Part shown: in pieces, positions 53,648 to 62,835 of the stretch
How the letters are laid out: each line of letters opens with the position of its first letter
How positions within the stretch are numbered: position 1 is the first letter of the stretch
Source of the DNA: Bacteroidales bacterium
GTDB taxonomy: Bacteria; Bacteroidota; Bacteroidia; Bacteroidales; UBA932
DNA: 64,000 bases
Assembly: GCA_017442315.1 (NCBI GenBank)
Contig: JAFRZX010000159.1
Coordinates: 1-64,000 of the forward strand
Direction: 5' to 3'
Position numbers and translations under genes: made by a program
The notes under the pieces: model-generated
Told to the model about the DNA's origin: nothing
The model's input: only the letters and a program-made list of their open reading frames with translations
Databases searched by the model: none

Positions 53648-54970
53648 TTAGTCTTCAATCTCTTCCATGCCTATCTCAGCCGGCAAAGGCTTCTTTGGAT
53701 TCTTCGGGACTCCAAAGTCGATCAGCTTGTTTGCTGCTCCTACGATACTTTGTCCACGCTCTCTTATCTTCCTGTCACATGCCTCGTACTGATCCAGTGC
53801 TTCTTCCAGTTTCCTGCCCATCTTGGCATGTGCCGTGCAGAAATCCGAAACTCGCGCCAGTACCGTTTCTGCTGCAGCTATAATCTGTTTCTGATTTGCA
53901 ACCTGCTCATGGCTTGTCCACGCAATTCTGATCATCCTAAGGAATGGCATCAGCGTCTCTTCAGTAGTTATCAGGACACCCTGTGAGTATGCATCATGCC
54001 ATAGATTCCTGTCTGCTTCATAGGCTAATCTGAGAGCCGAATACACAGGAACAAACATAATTACGTAATCAAGCATTCTATGCCCCGGCTTCAGATATCT
54101 GCTATAGTCTTTCTTTGCCAGATTCTTCACCTGCTCTTTCATCGATGCCAGATTACGAGCCATGGCATCCGCTTTAGCAGCCTCTGTTTCTGCATTATAA
54201 TAATCATCCAGGGCAGCAAGAACAACCTTAGAGTCTATAACCACATCATTTCCATCAGGATAATGCAGGATATAGTCAGGCCTCATTCTTCTAGAAGTGT
54301 CTTCATTATACACAACATTCCCCCGTTCATCACGCAAAGTCTCCTCCTTATCATAATCACGTCCTTCCCGCATACCTTCATTGGTAAACAGGTTATCAAG
54401 GATTATCTCCCCCCAGTTGCCTTGAGTCTTGTTCTTACCACGCAATGCATCGGCAAGATTATCTGCCTTATCACCAATAGCCACAGTCTGTTCCTTAAGG
54501 CTTTTCACCGCATTATCCAGATTGACCTTGAGAGTCTGGGATGTCTCCGTATGCGTCTTCCTGTTCAGTTCAAAGGCTTCCTTCATATCCTTTATGTTAC
54601 GGTCCAGACCTCCGGCCAAAGTCTCGAAAGTCAGTTTGGCACGTCTTTCAAGTTCCTCCTCACGAGCCTTCAGCAGTTTCTCACTTTCTGCAGTGACCTG
54701 GGCCTTTACTGTTTCCAGCTGGCGGTTCAAAGCATCTTCATGCGACTTCTTCAGCTCTGCAATTGATTTTTCATGCGAGTCCTTGAGTTCACAGACTGTT
54801 CTCTCATGTCCTTTGTTCAACTCTTCTATAGTCCGTTCATAACTGTCTTTCACAACAGACAGAGAGTTCTCCTTATCTTTCCTCGCAGTAAAAAGAGCGA
54901 TTGCAAGAACAACCGCAACCGCAAAAAGCAGCACCACGGCTGCAATCCAATATACCGATGTACCAATCAT
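53648..54970 (-). CDS. rmuC: DNA recombination protein RmuC
   Basis: RmuC limits inversion and rearrangement of repeated DNA; it has a PD-(D/E)XK nuclease-like fold. About 440 residues from the ATG at 54970 (GTG two codons earlier). One membrane helix (about 5-27), a long coiled coil (about 35-150), and the RmuC domain with GNWGEIILDNLFTNEGMREG, DVVIDSKVVLAALDDY and MFVPVYSALRLA. The gene product is probably membrane-tethered. Confidence 0.95.
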   Translation of the reverse strand: MIGTSVYWIAAVVLLFAVAVVLAIALFTARKDKENSLSVVKDSYERTIEELNKGHERTVCELKDSHEKSIAELKKSHEDALNRQLETVKAQVTAESEKLLKAREEELERRAKLTFETLAGGLDRNIKDMKEAFELNRKTHTETSQTLKVNLDNAVKSLKEQTVAIGDKADNLADALRGKNKTQGNWGEIILDNLFTNEGMREGRDYDKEETLRDERGNVVYNEDTSRRMRPDYILHYPDGNDVVIDSKVVLAALDDYYNAETEAAKADAMARNLASMKEQVKNLAKKDYSRYLKPGHRMLDYVIMFVPVYSALRLAYEADRNLWHDAYSQGVLITTEETLMPFLRMIRIAWTSHEQVANQKQIIAAAETVLARVSDFCTAHAKMGRKLEEALDQYEACDRKIRERGQSIVGAANKLIDFGVPKNPKKPLPAEIGMEEIED

Positions 54971-55022
54971 AGGCACAAAGATAAAAAATGCCGTGGTTTA
55001 ATCCAAGAAATATGCGTAACGA

Positions 55023-55238
55023 TCACGCAACTATCGGATAAGTATTTGAACGGGATCTATCTTCTATAGGTGGAGAAAATATGATTTCTTCGTAAAGCCT
55101 GAATTCGGGGGAAGCAATCTGCTGCCAGACCATTTCGTCATCAATATGCTCAAGCCAGCTTTTCTTGTTGATGGCTGCAGCGCCTTCAGCGACAGCAGTT
55201 GCAGGATTCTGGAGATAATCCTCTATAAAATTACGCAT
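55023..55238 (-). CDS. Short hypothetical protein, 71 residues
   Basis: Acidic ORF (FIEDYLQNPATAVAEGAAA, then SWLEHIDDEMVWQQIASP) between rmuC and the double-thioredoxin gene. It has an ATG and plausible composition but no signal peptide, clear promoter or recognised family. It is 52 bp upstream of rmuC on the same strand and 156 bp downstream of the thioredoxin gene. Confidence 0.45.
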   Translation of the reverse strand: MRNFIEDYLQNPATAVAEGAAAINKKSWLEHIDDEMVWQQIASPEFRLYEEIIFSPPIEDRSRSNTYPIVA

Positions 55239-55394
55239 AACACTTGTTATTTAGGGTTCGTTTTATAATACGGTTTTCGCAAAAACAAGCATCATACCAA
55301 AATACAAATTCTGTAATCTATTTTTAATACAAAGTTGCAAATCATTGATTTAAAGCACTTTAAACCAATCGAAAAATATCACAAAATTTGTAAA

Positions 55395-56876
55395 CTATAA
55401 ATTTTGAAGACTTATATAACGACGAATTACAACTCCCTTCCTATCAGTCTGTATAATATATGGAAGGGACGTAAGATCAAATGAATCAAGTACAGAAGCA
55501 GCCAAAGATGGAGACTCTGACATCAGCTCATCCACATTGACCATAAACACTCTTGTCGCAGGATAGGAGCATACTATTCTCTCCGCTGCTTTTTTTTCTG
55601 CATCACAGACATCACAGCCTTCTGTATAAAAAAGAATGAAGCCAGTAGATCCGCCCAGACGCCTGAGTCTGTACGAGCCGCAGACAGACCTGCTACAACT
55701 AAGCATTTTCCCAGGAAGCCTGAGGTCCGGAACCTTATTCCCCACTTGCGCTTTAGACAGAAGGTCATCCATGATCATAGCAAAGCCGACCACTTTCATA
55801 CTGTCATCAGGAGATTTCCAGACCGAATCTTCAGACAAGACATATCTGTCAATGAAATCCTCAGTACCTTTCTTGAATTCTTCACCGGTCTTAGGAGCCA
55901 GATAATAAAGAAAGTCACCCGCCAACTGTCTGAACATGAGAGTATCCCCTTGATCCAGCGTCCTTGATGCCAGCATGGCCGCAAGATCCGCTATGTCCTC
56001 CGCAGAGGGTTCCATTCCTAATATTCCATCAAAAAGCATCTGAGATTCCTCACTGCCGTAGACAAGTTCTTTTGGAGTCAGCAGATCATCAAGCATGAAC
56101 TTCAATGCATCAGCATCCAGTTTTCTTCCTCTGATGCTTCCATTTCCATCGACCAGAAAGATTCCCGGCGTCGTTATTACACCATATTTTCTCTGAAAAT
56201 CAGATTCCAGTTCAGGATCCCACAGATGGACAACAGATACATTCTCCGAATCCAGATATGTCCTGCGATAATCTTCCCATCGATGGAAATCGTCCCCGAC
56301 ATATACTGCATATACATCCACAGGGTATTTTCCAAGAGAGAACATATTCCGGAGCTTTACTGACTCAATACGGCATTTAGGACAATCGGCATCATAGAAC
56401 AGCAATACGGAATATCTTCCGGAAGGAGTGTCATAAAGTTCCTTGGCTTCACCTTCCGGCGACAGAAGCTTCAGCGTCGGAGCCTTCATTCCTACCTGAG
56501 ACTGACGGTTGAATTCTGCAAACACGCGGACCTTCATCAAGTCCTGCTGCCCATTCATCCTGATGATTCCAGGGATGAACCACCTGTCGGCCACATGCAA
56601 TGCAACAGCCTCGGCCCCCATGACAGGAGAATCGGCATAATGCTCATAAATCTTAATCGCCACGTACTGGCGCACTAAAGAATCGGAACTGCTTTCAATA
56701 AGAAAATCGCATTCCTTCTTCTGCACTTCAATACTTTCGTGCTTAAGGATTGTAAAATATTCTTCCAGACGGGAAGATAATGCCTGCATGCGTAAGGAAT
56801 CCAATTGTCCGGCATACAGATTTACCGTTGAGCCAAGAAGACAAGCAAAAACGAAAGATATCAGAACACGTATCAT
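55395..56876 (-). CDS. Periplasmic protein with two thioredoxin-like domains
   Basis: 493 residues from the ATG at 56876, overlapping the coaD stop by one base. Signal peptide about 1-22 (LLGSTVNLYA). A helical N-terminal domain (about 30-145, DUF5106-like) precedes a TlpA/AhpC-type thioredoxin fold with LLFYDADCPKCRIES, and the C-terminal 110 residues contain a second fold with FYTEGCDVCDAEKK. Both CxxC motifs are intact (CPKC, CDVC). Likely a disulfide reductase or isomerase in the periplasm; its partner is unknown. Two active motifs in one polypeptide is unusual. Confidence 0.78.
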   Translation of the reverse strand: MIRVLISFVFACLLGSTVNLYAGQLDSLRMQALSSRLEEYFTILKHESIEVQKKECDFLIESSSDSLVRQYVAIKIYEHYADSPVMGAEAVALHVADRWFIPGIIRMNGQQDLMKVRVFAEFNRQSQVGMKAPTLKLLSPEGEAKELYDTPSGRYSVLLFYDADCPKCRIESVKLRNMFSLGKYPVDVYAVYVGDDFHRWEDYRRTYLDSENVSVVHLWDPELESDFQRKYGVITTPGIFLVDGNGSIRGRKLDADALKFMLDDLLTPKELVYGSEESQMLFDGILGMEPSAEDIADLAAMLASRTLDQGDTLMFRQLAGDFLYYLAPKTGEEFKKGTEDFIDRYVLSEDSVWKSPDDSMKVVGFAMIMDDLLSKAQVGNKVPDLRLPGKMLSCSRSVCGSYRLRRLGGSTGFILFYTEGCDVCDAEKKAAERIVCSYPATRVFMVNVDELMSESPSLAASVLDSFDLTSLPYIIQTDRKGVVIRRYISLQNL

Positions 56877-57334
56877 CACAGTTCAACTCCGTCAGGTACA
56901 AAAAGGGATGTATCACCATTATGTCTGAGAAGGTCACGGACAGCCGTGGAGGATATATGCGCATATTCCTGAGCAGTAGGTATGATTATGGTCTCAATCT
57001 CCGGAGCCAGTTTCCGGTTGGCATCCGCTATCGATCTCTCAGTCTCGAAATCAATCATATTACGTACGCCTCTGACAATATGCCGGATTCCAAGTTCCCT
57101 GCATTTTTCTATAGTAAGGTTATCATACTGTATGACACTGACTCCATCAAGGCCAGATGTGGCCTTACGGATAATATCCATCCTCTTGCCGTTAGAAAAG
57201 AATCCCTTCTTATCGATATTGATACCTACAGCCACAACAACCTCATCAAACATGGTAAGCGCCCTCTTGAGTATATTCAGGTGTCCTGCTGTAAACGGAT
57301 CGAATGATCCAGGAAACATTGCTATCCTTTTCAT
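56876..57334 (-). CDS. coaD: Phosphopantetheine adenylyltransferase
   Basis: Fourth step of coenzyme A synthesis. 152 residues from the ATG at 57334 (a GTG one codon earlier is possible). Nucleotidyltransferase motif GSFDPFTAGHLNIL (TxGH), the substrate loop RHIVRGVRNMIDFETE and the ISSTAVRDL end are diagnostic. It overlaps the thioredoxin-fold gene and follows ung by 20 bp. Confidence 0.96.
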   Translation of the reverse strand: MKRIAMFPGSFDPFTAGHLNILKRALTMFDEVVVAVGINIDKKGFFSNGKRMDIIRKATSGLDGVSVIQYDNLTIEKCRELGIRHIVRGVRNMIDFETERSIADANRKLAPEIETIIIPTAQEYAHISSTAVRDLLRHNGDTSLFVPDGVEL

Positions 57335-57354
57335 CACATATTATTTAATCAATA

Positions 57355-58023
57355 CTATAATTGCCACTCTATCGGCGTCTTCCCATGTGCCAAAAGATAA
57401 GAGTTTGCCTGCGAAAAATGACGACATCCGAAAAAGGCTCCGCGAGCAAGCGGGGACGGATGGGCTGCTTCAAGCACGCAATGTCTCGAACGGTCCACCA
57501 ACACATTCTTACCTCTGGCAAAATTGCCCCACAGCATAAACACAACGCCTTCACATGAATTTGAAATGCATCTGATCACAGCATCAGTAAACTCTTCCCA
57601 CCCGATCCTGCTATGTGATGCAGCCTCGCCGGAACGCACAGTCAGTATCGCGTTCAGAAGAAGCACGCCCTGCCTTGCCCATTTTTCCAGATCAGGATAC
57701 CCACTCATGCTGACACCAAGATCTGTTTCTATCTCCTTGAAAATATTTTTCAGTGACGGTGGCGCCGGCATTGTGCCCGGCACAGAAAAAGACAACCCAT
57801 GAGCCTGTCCGGGCCCATGATAAGGGTCCTGCCCAAGAATGACTACCTTTACATCATTTAGCGGGGTCAGTTCAAAGGCCCGGAAGATCTGACTGCCAGG
57901 GGGATAAATCGTTTTCCCCGAAGCCTTTTCATTATGTAGGAAACGCACCAGCGATGCGAAATATGGTTTTTCAAATTCGCCCGCCAATGCGTTTTTCCAA
58001 CTTTGTTCTATGCGTACATCCAT
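57355..58023 (-). CDS. ung: Uracil-DNA glycosylase
   Basis: Removes uracil from DNA. 222 residues, family 1. Water-activating loop GQDPYHGPGQAHGLSFS, the minor-groove loop HPSPLARGAFFGCRHFSQAN, and the LLLNAILTVR motif are intact. Between lon (6 bp upstream) and coaD (20 bp downstream). Confidence 0.97.
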   Translation of the reverse strand: MDVRIEQSWKNALAGEFEKPYFASLVRFLHNEKASGKTIYPPGSQIFRAFELTPLNDVKVVILGQDPYHGPGQAHGLSFSVPGTMPAPPSLKNIFKEIETDLGVSMSGYPDLEKWARQGVLLLNAILTVRSGEAASHSRIGWEEFTDAVIRCISNSCEGVVFMLWGNFARGKNVLVDRSRHCVLEAAHPSPLARGAFFGCRHFSQANSYLLAHGKTPIEWQL

Positions 58024-58029
58024 AGAATA

Positions 58030-60432
58030 TCACTCGAAAATATACTTGATAACTTCGTCAATACTCTTGACATATACAAAGGTAAGACCTTTTATGTACA
58101 TTTCCTTTATATCTTCGACATCTTTTCTGTTTTCTTCAGAAATGACTATGGTATGGATACCTGATCGCTTTGCTGCAAGTATTTTTTCTTTGATTCCTCC
58201 GACAGGAAGCACACGTCCCCTCAATGTCATTTCACCAGTCATCGCGATTCCGCTTCTGACCGTCTTCCCCCTATATGCAGACACCATAGAGCTGACCATG
58301 GTTATTCCAGCTGAAGGTCCATCCTTAGGAACAGCACCTTCCGGAACATGGACATGTATATCTCTCTGTGCAAACTCATCATAAGACATTCCTGTAAGTT
58401 CCGGATGAGCCTTGATATATTGATAGGCAATTGTCGCGGACTCTTTCATCACATCACCAAGGTTTCCTGTCATGGTAAGAACCCCTTTACCCTGACTGAC
58501 AGAACTCTCGATAAAAAGTATTTCTCCTCCCATCGAAGTCCATGCAAGTCCGGTTACCACACCCGGAGCCTCATTGCCCTTCTGCATATCATGGCTTGCA
58601 ACAGGCAAACCAAGATATTCCTTCAGATGTTCAGGCTTGATTGTCTTCGGCGTCTTTTCTTCAAGTGCAATCTTCTTGGCAGTTACACGTGCCACCTTTG
58701 CAATCTGCTTCTCAAGGCCACGGACACCGGATTCTCTTGTATATTCATCTATTATCTTCTCCAAAGCAGTCTTGCTTAACTTAAGTTGAGACTTCTCCAG
58801 GCCATGCTCAACCAACTGCTTCGGAAGCAGATAATTCTTGGCGATCTGATACTTCTCCTCAGCAAGATAACCGCTGACATTGATCATTTCCATACGGTCC
58901 CTGAGAGCCGGCTGAATTCCATCGACATTATTGGCTGTCGTTATGAAAAGCACGTTGGACAGATCATAATCTATATCCAGGTAATTATCGTGGAACGCAG
59001 TATTCTGTTCCGGATCGAGAGCCTCAAGAAGAGCCGAAGAAGGATCTCCCTTGAAATCGCTGCTGATCTTGTCGATCTCATCCAGCACAATAACAGGATT
59101 GGATGTCCCTGCGCGGTTTATACCGTTAAGTATACGTCCGGGAAGAGCACCGACATATGTCTTTCTATGTCCTCTGATTTCAGACTCGTCATGAACTCCT
59201 CCCAAAGCGATTCTCACATATTTACGCCCTAATGCCCTTGCAACGGACTTTCCAAGACTCGTCTTTCCCACACCCGGAGGGCCATAAAGACACAGGATAG
59301 GAGATTTCATGTCACCCTTAAGCTTTAGAACAGCCAGATATTCGATGATTCTTTCCTTTACCTTCTCCAATCCATAGTGATCCTCGTCAAGAACCTTCTG
59401 CGCATGCTTCAGGTCAAGATTATCCACAGACATCTCACCCCAAGGAAGATCAAGCATGAAAAGGATGTAATTGTACTGTATGCTGTAGTCTGGTGATGAC
59501 GGATTATACCTTTCCAGCTTAGCCATTTCCTTTTCAAAGATTTCATTGACGGCAGCAGGCCATGCCTTTTCCTCGGCACGAGCACGAAGCTGAGCCAGCT
59601 CTTCAACTTCATCCATACCCAACTCTTCCTGAATGGTCTTCAGCTGGTTATTCAGATAGTACTCCCGCTGCTGCTGATCTATCTCTGACTTCACCTTCTG
59701 GTTTATCTCCTGCTTGATCTTCTGCAATTCCAACTGGGTATCAAGCAAAGAGAGCAACTTCATGGCACGCGCCCGAAGATCACCATATTGCAGCAATTCC
59801 ACCTTATCCATGAAGTTTTCCACCTCAACCGTAGCCGCTATGAAATTGACAAGAAACTCAAAATTATCAATTCCCTTCAAAGCACTTGCCGCCTCACGGG
59901 GCACAAACGAAGATGCCTTTATTATAGACGATGCTTTTTCCTTCAGGGACTCGGCAATCATCCTTACACGAGTATCATCTTCAGGAACAGAGTCGGACAG
60001 ATATCTGACCCGTCCCAGCATATATGGATCATACTCCACCACATCCTCTATCTCAAATCTCTTGAAGCCCTGCAGTATTGCCGTAATGGTACCATCAGGC
60101 ATCTCAAGGGTCTTTACAATCTTAGCAACGGTACCGAATGCGAAAAGGTCCTCCTCGCGAGGATCCTCAACAGAAAGGTCATTCTGAGGTACAGCACCTA
60201 TAAAGGCATTGTTCCTTTCAGCATCTTCAATCAATCTGATGGACTTTTCCCGTCCAATCGTTATCGGATAAACAGTTCCCGGAAAAAGAACCGCATTCCT
60301 CAGCGCAAGGATCGGAAGCGAATCAGGAAGCTGGGAATCGTCAACCCTCATCATTGCATCTCCCTGCACCACAGGTATTATACTTACTTCAGCACCTGAT
60401 GCTGACAAAATATCATTTACTATATCTTTCAT
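58030..60432 (-). CDS. lon: ATP-dependent protease La
   Basis: AAA+ serine protease for damaged proteins and short-lived regulators. 800 residues: N-terminal substrate domain, AAA module with Walker A GPPGVGKTSLG and a DEIDKIS Walker B, and a proteolytic domain with the catalytic serine in KDGPSAGITM and the lysine in GGIKEKILAAKRSG. First gene of the lon-ung-coaD-thioredoxin run. The region upstream contains several TGACA/TGTCA half-sites. Confidence 0.97.
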   Translation of the reverse strand: MKDIVNDILSASGAEVSIIPVVQGDAMMRVDDSQLPDSLPILALRNAVLFPGTVYPITIGREKSIRLIEDAERNNAFIGAVPQNDLSVEDPREEDLFAFGTVAKIVKTLEMPDGTITAILQGFKRFEIEDVVEYDPYMLGRVRYLSDSVPEDDTRVRMIAESLKEKASSIIKASSFVPREAASALKGIDNFEFLVNFIAATVEVENFMDKVELLQYGDLRARAMKLLSLLDTQLELQKIKQEINQKVKSEIDQQQREYYLNNQLKTIQEELGMDEVEELAQLRARAEEKAWPAAVNEIFEKEMAKLERYNPSSPDYSIQYNYILFMLDLPWGEMSVDNLDLKHAQKVLDEDHYGLEKVKERIIEYLAVLKLKGDMKSPILCLYGPPGVGKTSLGKSVARALGRKYVRIALGGVHDESEIRGHRKTYVGALPGRILNGINRAGTSNPVIVLDEIDKISSDFKGDPSSALLEALDPEQNTAFHDNYLDIDYDLSNVLFITTANNVDGIQPALRDRMEMINVSGYLAEEKYQIAKNYLLPKQLVEHGLEKSQLKLSKTALEKIIDEYTRESGVRGLEKQIAKVARVTAKKIALEEKTPKTIKPEHLKEYLGLPVASHDMQKGNEAPGVVTGLAWTSMGGEILFIESSVSQGKGVLTMTGNLGDVMKESATIAYQYIKAHPELTGMSYDEFAQRDIHVHVPEGAVPKDGPSAGITMVSSMVSAYRGKTVRSGIAMTGEMTLRGRVLPVGGIKEKILAAKRSGIHTIVISEENRKDVEDIKEMYIKGLTFVYVKSIDEVIKYIFE

Positions 60433-60442
60433 ATGCTCTATA

Positions 60443-60608
60443 TGTCAGTTTATTGTCACCGGCCTCAAAAACACACTGAAAAACTGACAAAATGTCAGAA
60501 TCAGCCTGAATTCTTCAGCCGATACATATAAGGTCAATCATTATGCCATATTCTTACTGGTACATTTTGACATGCCTGTCAATGAAAGACACCTTCATCC
60601 TTATGACA
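60443..60608. promoter_or_regulatory. Cluster of TGACA/TGTCA half-sites between lon and hup
   Basis: Seven half-sites occur in 166 bp: TGTCA at 60443 and 60454; an inverted pair TGACA-aaa-TGTCA at 60485-60497; a second pair TGACA-tgcc-TGTCA at 60568-60581; TGACA at 60604. The divergent genes lon and hup share this 291-bp region. Dyads with 3- and 4-base spacers may be binding sites for a stress regulator; inference. Confidence 0.35.
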
Positions 60609-60642
60609 AGATGTATCTTTTTGGCGTTTTTTAGCTATTCAA

Positions 60643-60674
60643 TTTGGTTAATTAAAAAATTCAGTCTACCTTTG
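60643..60674 (+). promoter_or_regulatory. hup promoter
   Basis: TTTG at 60643-60646, a 20-base spacer, then TACCTTTG at 60667-60674, an ideal Bacteroidetes promoter. The HU ATG follows 49 bp later. Strong promoter fits an abundant nucleoid protein. Confidence 0.78.
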
Positions 60675-60723
60675 CAGGGATATATCGACATTAGTTTTTG
60701 ATTTAAAATAAAAGAAATAAGTT

Positions 60724-60996
60724 ATGACAAAGGCAGAAATCGTAAATGAGGTTGCTAAGGCAACCGGCATTGAGAAAGCTACGGTACAGATTGTAGTTGA
60801 GTCGTTCATGGAAAGCGTAAAGAACTCGCTTTCCAAAGGCAATCCTGTATATCTCCGTGGTTTCGGCAGCTTCATAATCAAGCATAGAGCTGAGAAAGCG
60901 GCAAGAAACATCACAAAAAACACTACAATGACCATTCCGGCTCACAATATTCCAGCTTTCAAGCCTGCAAAGGTTTTTGTTAACGCAGTAAAATAA
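60724..60996 (+). CDS. HU family DNA-binding protein
   Basis: Nucleoid-associated protein, 90 residues. Helical dimerisation part (MTKAEIVNEVAKATG), then VYLRGFGSFIIKHR and the DNA-wrapping arm with the conserved NIPAFKPAK. Strong promoter upstream. It precedes the 30-residue mS38-like gene and RNase G in an arrangement common in Bacteroidales. Confidence 0.95.
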   Translation: MTKAEIVNEVAKATGIEKATVQIVVESFMESVKNSLSKGNPVYLRGFGSFIIKHRAEKAARNITKNTTMTIPAHNIPAFKPAKVFVNAVK

Positions 60997-61031
60997 TATT
61001 GTTTTCAATTATAATTTAAACCTTATCAACT

Positions 61032-61124
61032 ATGCCAAACGGAAAGAAGCATAAAAGGCATAAAATGGCAACGCACAAGCGTAAGAAACGCCTTCGCAAG
61101 AACAGACACAAGAAGAGAAAGTAA
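61032..61124 (+). CDS. AURKAIP1/COX24 (mS38-like) domain protein, 30 residues
   Basis: Very basic peptide: starts MPNGKKHKRHKMATHKRKKR and ends LRKNRHKKRK. It is almost all Lys, Arg and His, with the KHKRHKMATHKRKKRLRK pattern of the AURKAIP1/COX24 family, whose mitochondrial member is ribosomal protein mS38. A role bound to the ribosome is therefore likely, by homology of pattern only. It lies 35 bp after HU, with a terminator of its own before RNase G. Gene callers with a length cut-off miss it. Confidence 0.85.
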   Translation: MPNGKKHKRHKMATHKRKKRLRKNRHKKRK

Positions 61125-61156
61125 TTCTCCTGTGTCTGCCATTTTAGCAGTCGCTA

Positions 61157-61194
61157 AGAGAGGCTGGCCAGGATGGTCGGTCTCTTTAGTTTTT
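61157..61194 (+). terminator. Terminator after the mS38-like gene
   Basis: 13-bp stem, including four G-U pairs, 61157-61169 with 61175-61187, 5-base loop, followed by agTTTTT. It separates the HU/mS38-like transcript from RNase G, perhaps only partly. Confidence 0.7.
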
Positions 61195-61243
61195 AAAGGG
61201 TAACAACACCCTGAATAATAAGTTCTTATCATTGAAATTCCTG

Positions 61244-62800
61244 ATGGAGTCCGAAAAAGATCTGATTGTTGATGTGAATTCAACAGAAGTCTCGATTGCA
61301 CTGATGGAAAACCACAGGCTCATCGAGTTGAACAAAGAGTCCAGCCAGGGTCACAGTTTTTCCGTAGGAGATGTCTATCTCGGAAAGGTTAAAAAGATTC
61401 TGCCGGCCCTGAATGCTGCTTTTGTTGACATCGGAGACGAGAAGGAAGCTTTTGTCCATTATCTGGATTTGGGATTGTATTTCAATGCTTTTGATGAATT
61501 TGTCAGAAGAATAAATCCAAATACAGATGCAAAAGGGATATACAAGCACATCAAAGCTGACAAGATTCTAGAAAAAGAAGGTCGTATTGAGAATGTGCTT
61601 ACACCTGGACAAATGATAATAGTCCAGATCGTAAAGGAACCGATTTCAACCAAAGGTTCACGACTGACTACAGAAATTTCATTGGCAGGACGAAACATTG
61701 TACTGCTTCCCTTCGCAGAGAAGGTAAGCGTTTCACAGAAGATTTCTTCAAAAGAAGAGAAAAGAAGACTGGAGACACTTGTAAAGAGTATCCTACCTAA
61801 AAACTATGGTGCCATCATACGCACTGCAGCCGAAGGAAAGAATGCTGCAATCCTTGATGCGGAACTGATATCACTTATAGACAAGTGGGAAAACTCTTGG
61901 AAACAGTTAGCAAAGTCCAAAAGTGTGCAGCTGCTGTTTACTGAATACAGCAAAACCACGACCATCCTCAGGGACCTTCTGAATGACTCGTTTACAAACA
62001 TTTATGTAAATGACTCAACAGTATATGAGGAAACAAGGAAGTACATCTCACTGATTTCACCGGAGCAGGAGAAGATCGTCAAGCTCTATAAAGACAAGAC
62101 ACCGATCTTCGACCACTTCGAAGTAACGAGACAGATAAAGAGTTCTTTCGGAAAAGTGGTTCCTATAAAACAGGGAGCATATCTTGTGATTGAGCATACT
62201 GAAGCATTGCATGTGATAGATGTGAACAGCGGCATCCGTTCAAAGAACAAGGAACAGGAGCAGAACACATTCGACATCAACTGCTATGCAGCCGAAGAAA
62301 TTGCACGCCAGCTCAGGCTACGGGACATGGGTGGAATCGTTATTGTTGATTTCATAGATATGGAATCAAACGATCACAGAAACGCCTTATACAAGAAGAT
62401 GTCTGAACTGATGGATTCCGATAGGGCAAAACACAACATCCTGCCCCTGACTAAGTTCGGACTCATGCAGATAACAAGGCAAAGGGTACGTCCGGCAACC
62501 GAGATCAACACTCAGGAAGTATGTCCGGTATGTAACGGAACAGGAAAGATAGCGTCAAGTGTCGTGATAGATGAGGCCATTGAAAGAAGATTGTCGTATT
62601 ATGTTACGGAAAAAAGTATTTCAAGCCTCACACTCAAAGTCAATCCAATACTCGGAGCCTACCTGACAAAAGGCCTTTTCTCCTCAATAGTCAAGAAATG
62701 GCAGAAAAAGTACGGATGTAAGATAACGATTGTGGAAACAAGCGACTTCACAGTCCTGCAGAATGAATTTTACAATGAGAAAGGAGAGAAGCTCGATTAG
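61244..62800 (+). CDS. rng: Ribonuclease E/G family protein
   Basis: Endoribonuclease for 16S rRNA maturation and mRNA decay. 518 residues from the ATG at 61244 (a TTG 12 bp upstream is in frame). S1 domain about residues 35-125 (GDVYLGKVKKILPALNAAFV). Catalytic aspartates lie in LHVIDVNSG and IVIVDFIDME, and the Zn-link is CPVCNGTG. The length and absence of a C-terminal scaffold make it RNase G-like. Confidence 0.95.
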   Translation: MESEKDLIVDVNSTEVSIALMENHRLIELNKESSQGHSFSVGDVYLGKVKKILPALNAAFVDIGDEKEAFVHYLDLGLYFNAFDEFVRRINPNTDAKGIYKHIKADKILEKEGRIENVLTPGQMIIVQIVKEPISTKGSRLTTEISLAGRNIVLLPFAEKVSVSQKISSKEEKRRLETLVKSILPKNYGAIIRTAAEGKNAAILDAELISLIDKWENSWKQLAKSKSVQLLFTEYSKTTTILRDLLNDSFTNIYVNDSTVYEETRKYISLISPEQEKIVKLYKDKTPIFDHFEVTRQIKSSFGKVVPIKQGAYLVIEHTEALHVIDVNSGIRSKNKEQEQNTFDINCYAAEEIARQLRLRDMGGIVIVDFIDMESNDHRNALYKKMSELMDSDRAKHNILPLTKFGLMQITRQRVRPATEINTQEVCPVCNGTGKIASSVVIDEAIERRLSYYVTEKSISSLTLKVNPILGAYLTKGLFSSIVKKWQKKYGCKITIVETSDFTVLQNEFYNEKGEKLD

Positions 62801-62816
62801 CTTCTCTCCTTTTTTT
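62781..62816. terminator. Terminator, rng / CsgG-like gene
   Basis: Perfect 13-bp stem 62781-62793 with 62799-62811, 5-base loop, then a T run. It overlaps the rng stop and lies 20 bp before the end of the convergent gene, so it can act on both. Confidence 0.9.
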
Positions 62817-62835
62817 ACGATATCCGCAAAACTGA

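Noticed and set aside
54080..54766. 228-codon plus-strand ORF opposite rmuC
   Set aside because: Fully antisense to rmuC's coiled coil; low-complexity translation without family resemblance.
59788..60399. 203-codon plus-strand ORF opposite lon
   Set aside because: Antisense to a conserved lon N-terminus; no start context or protein pattern.
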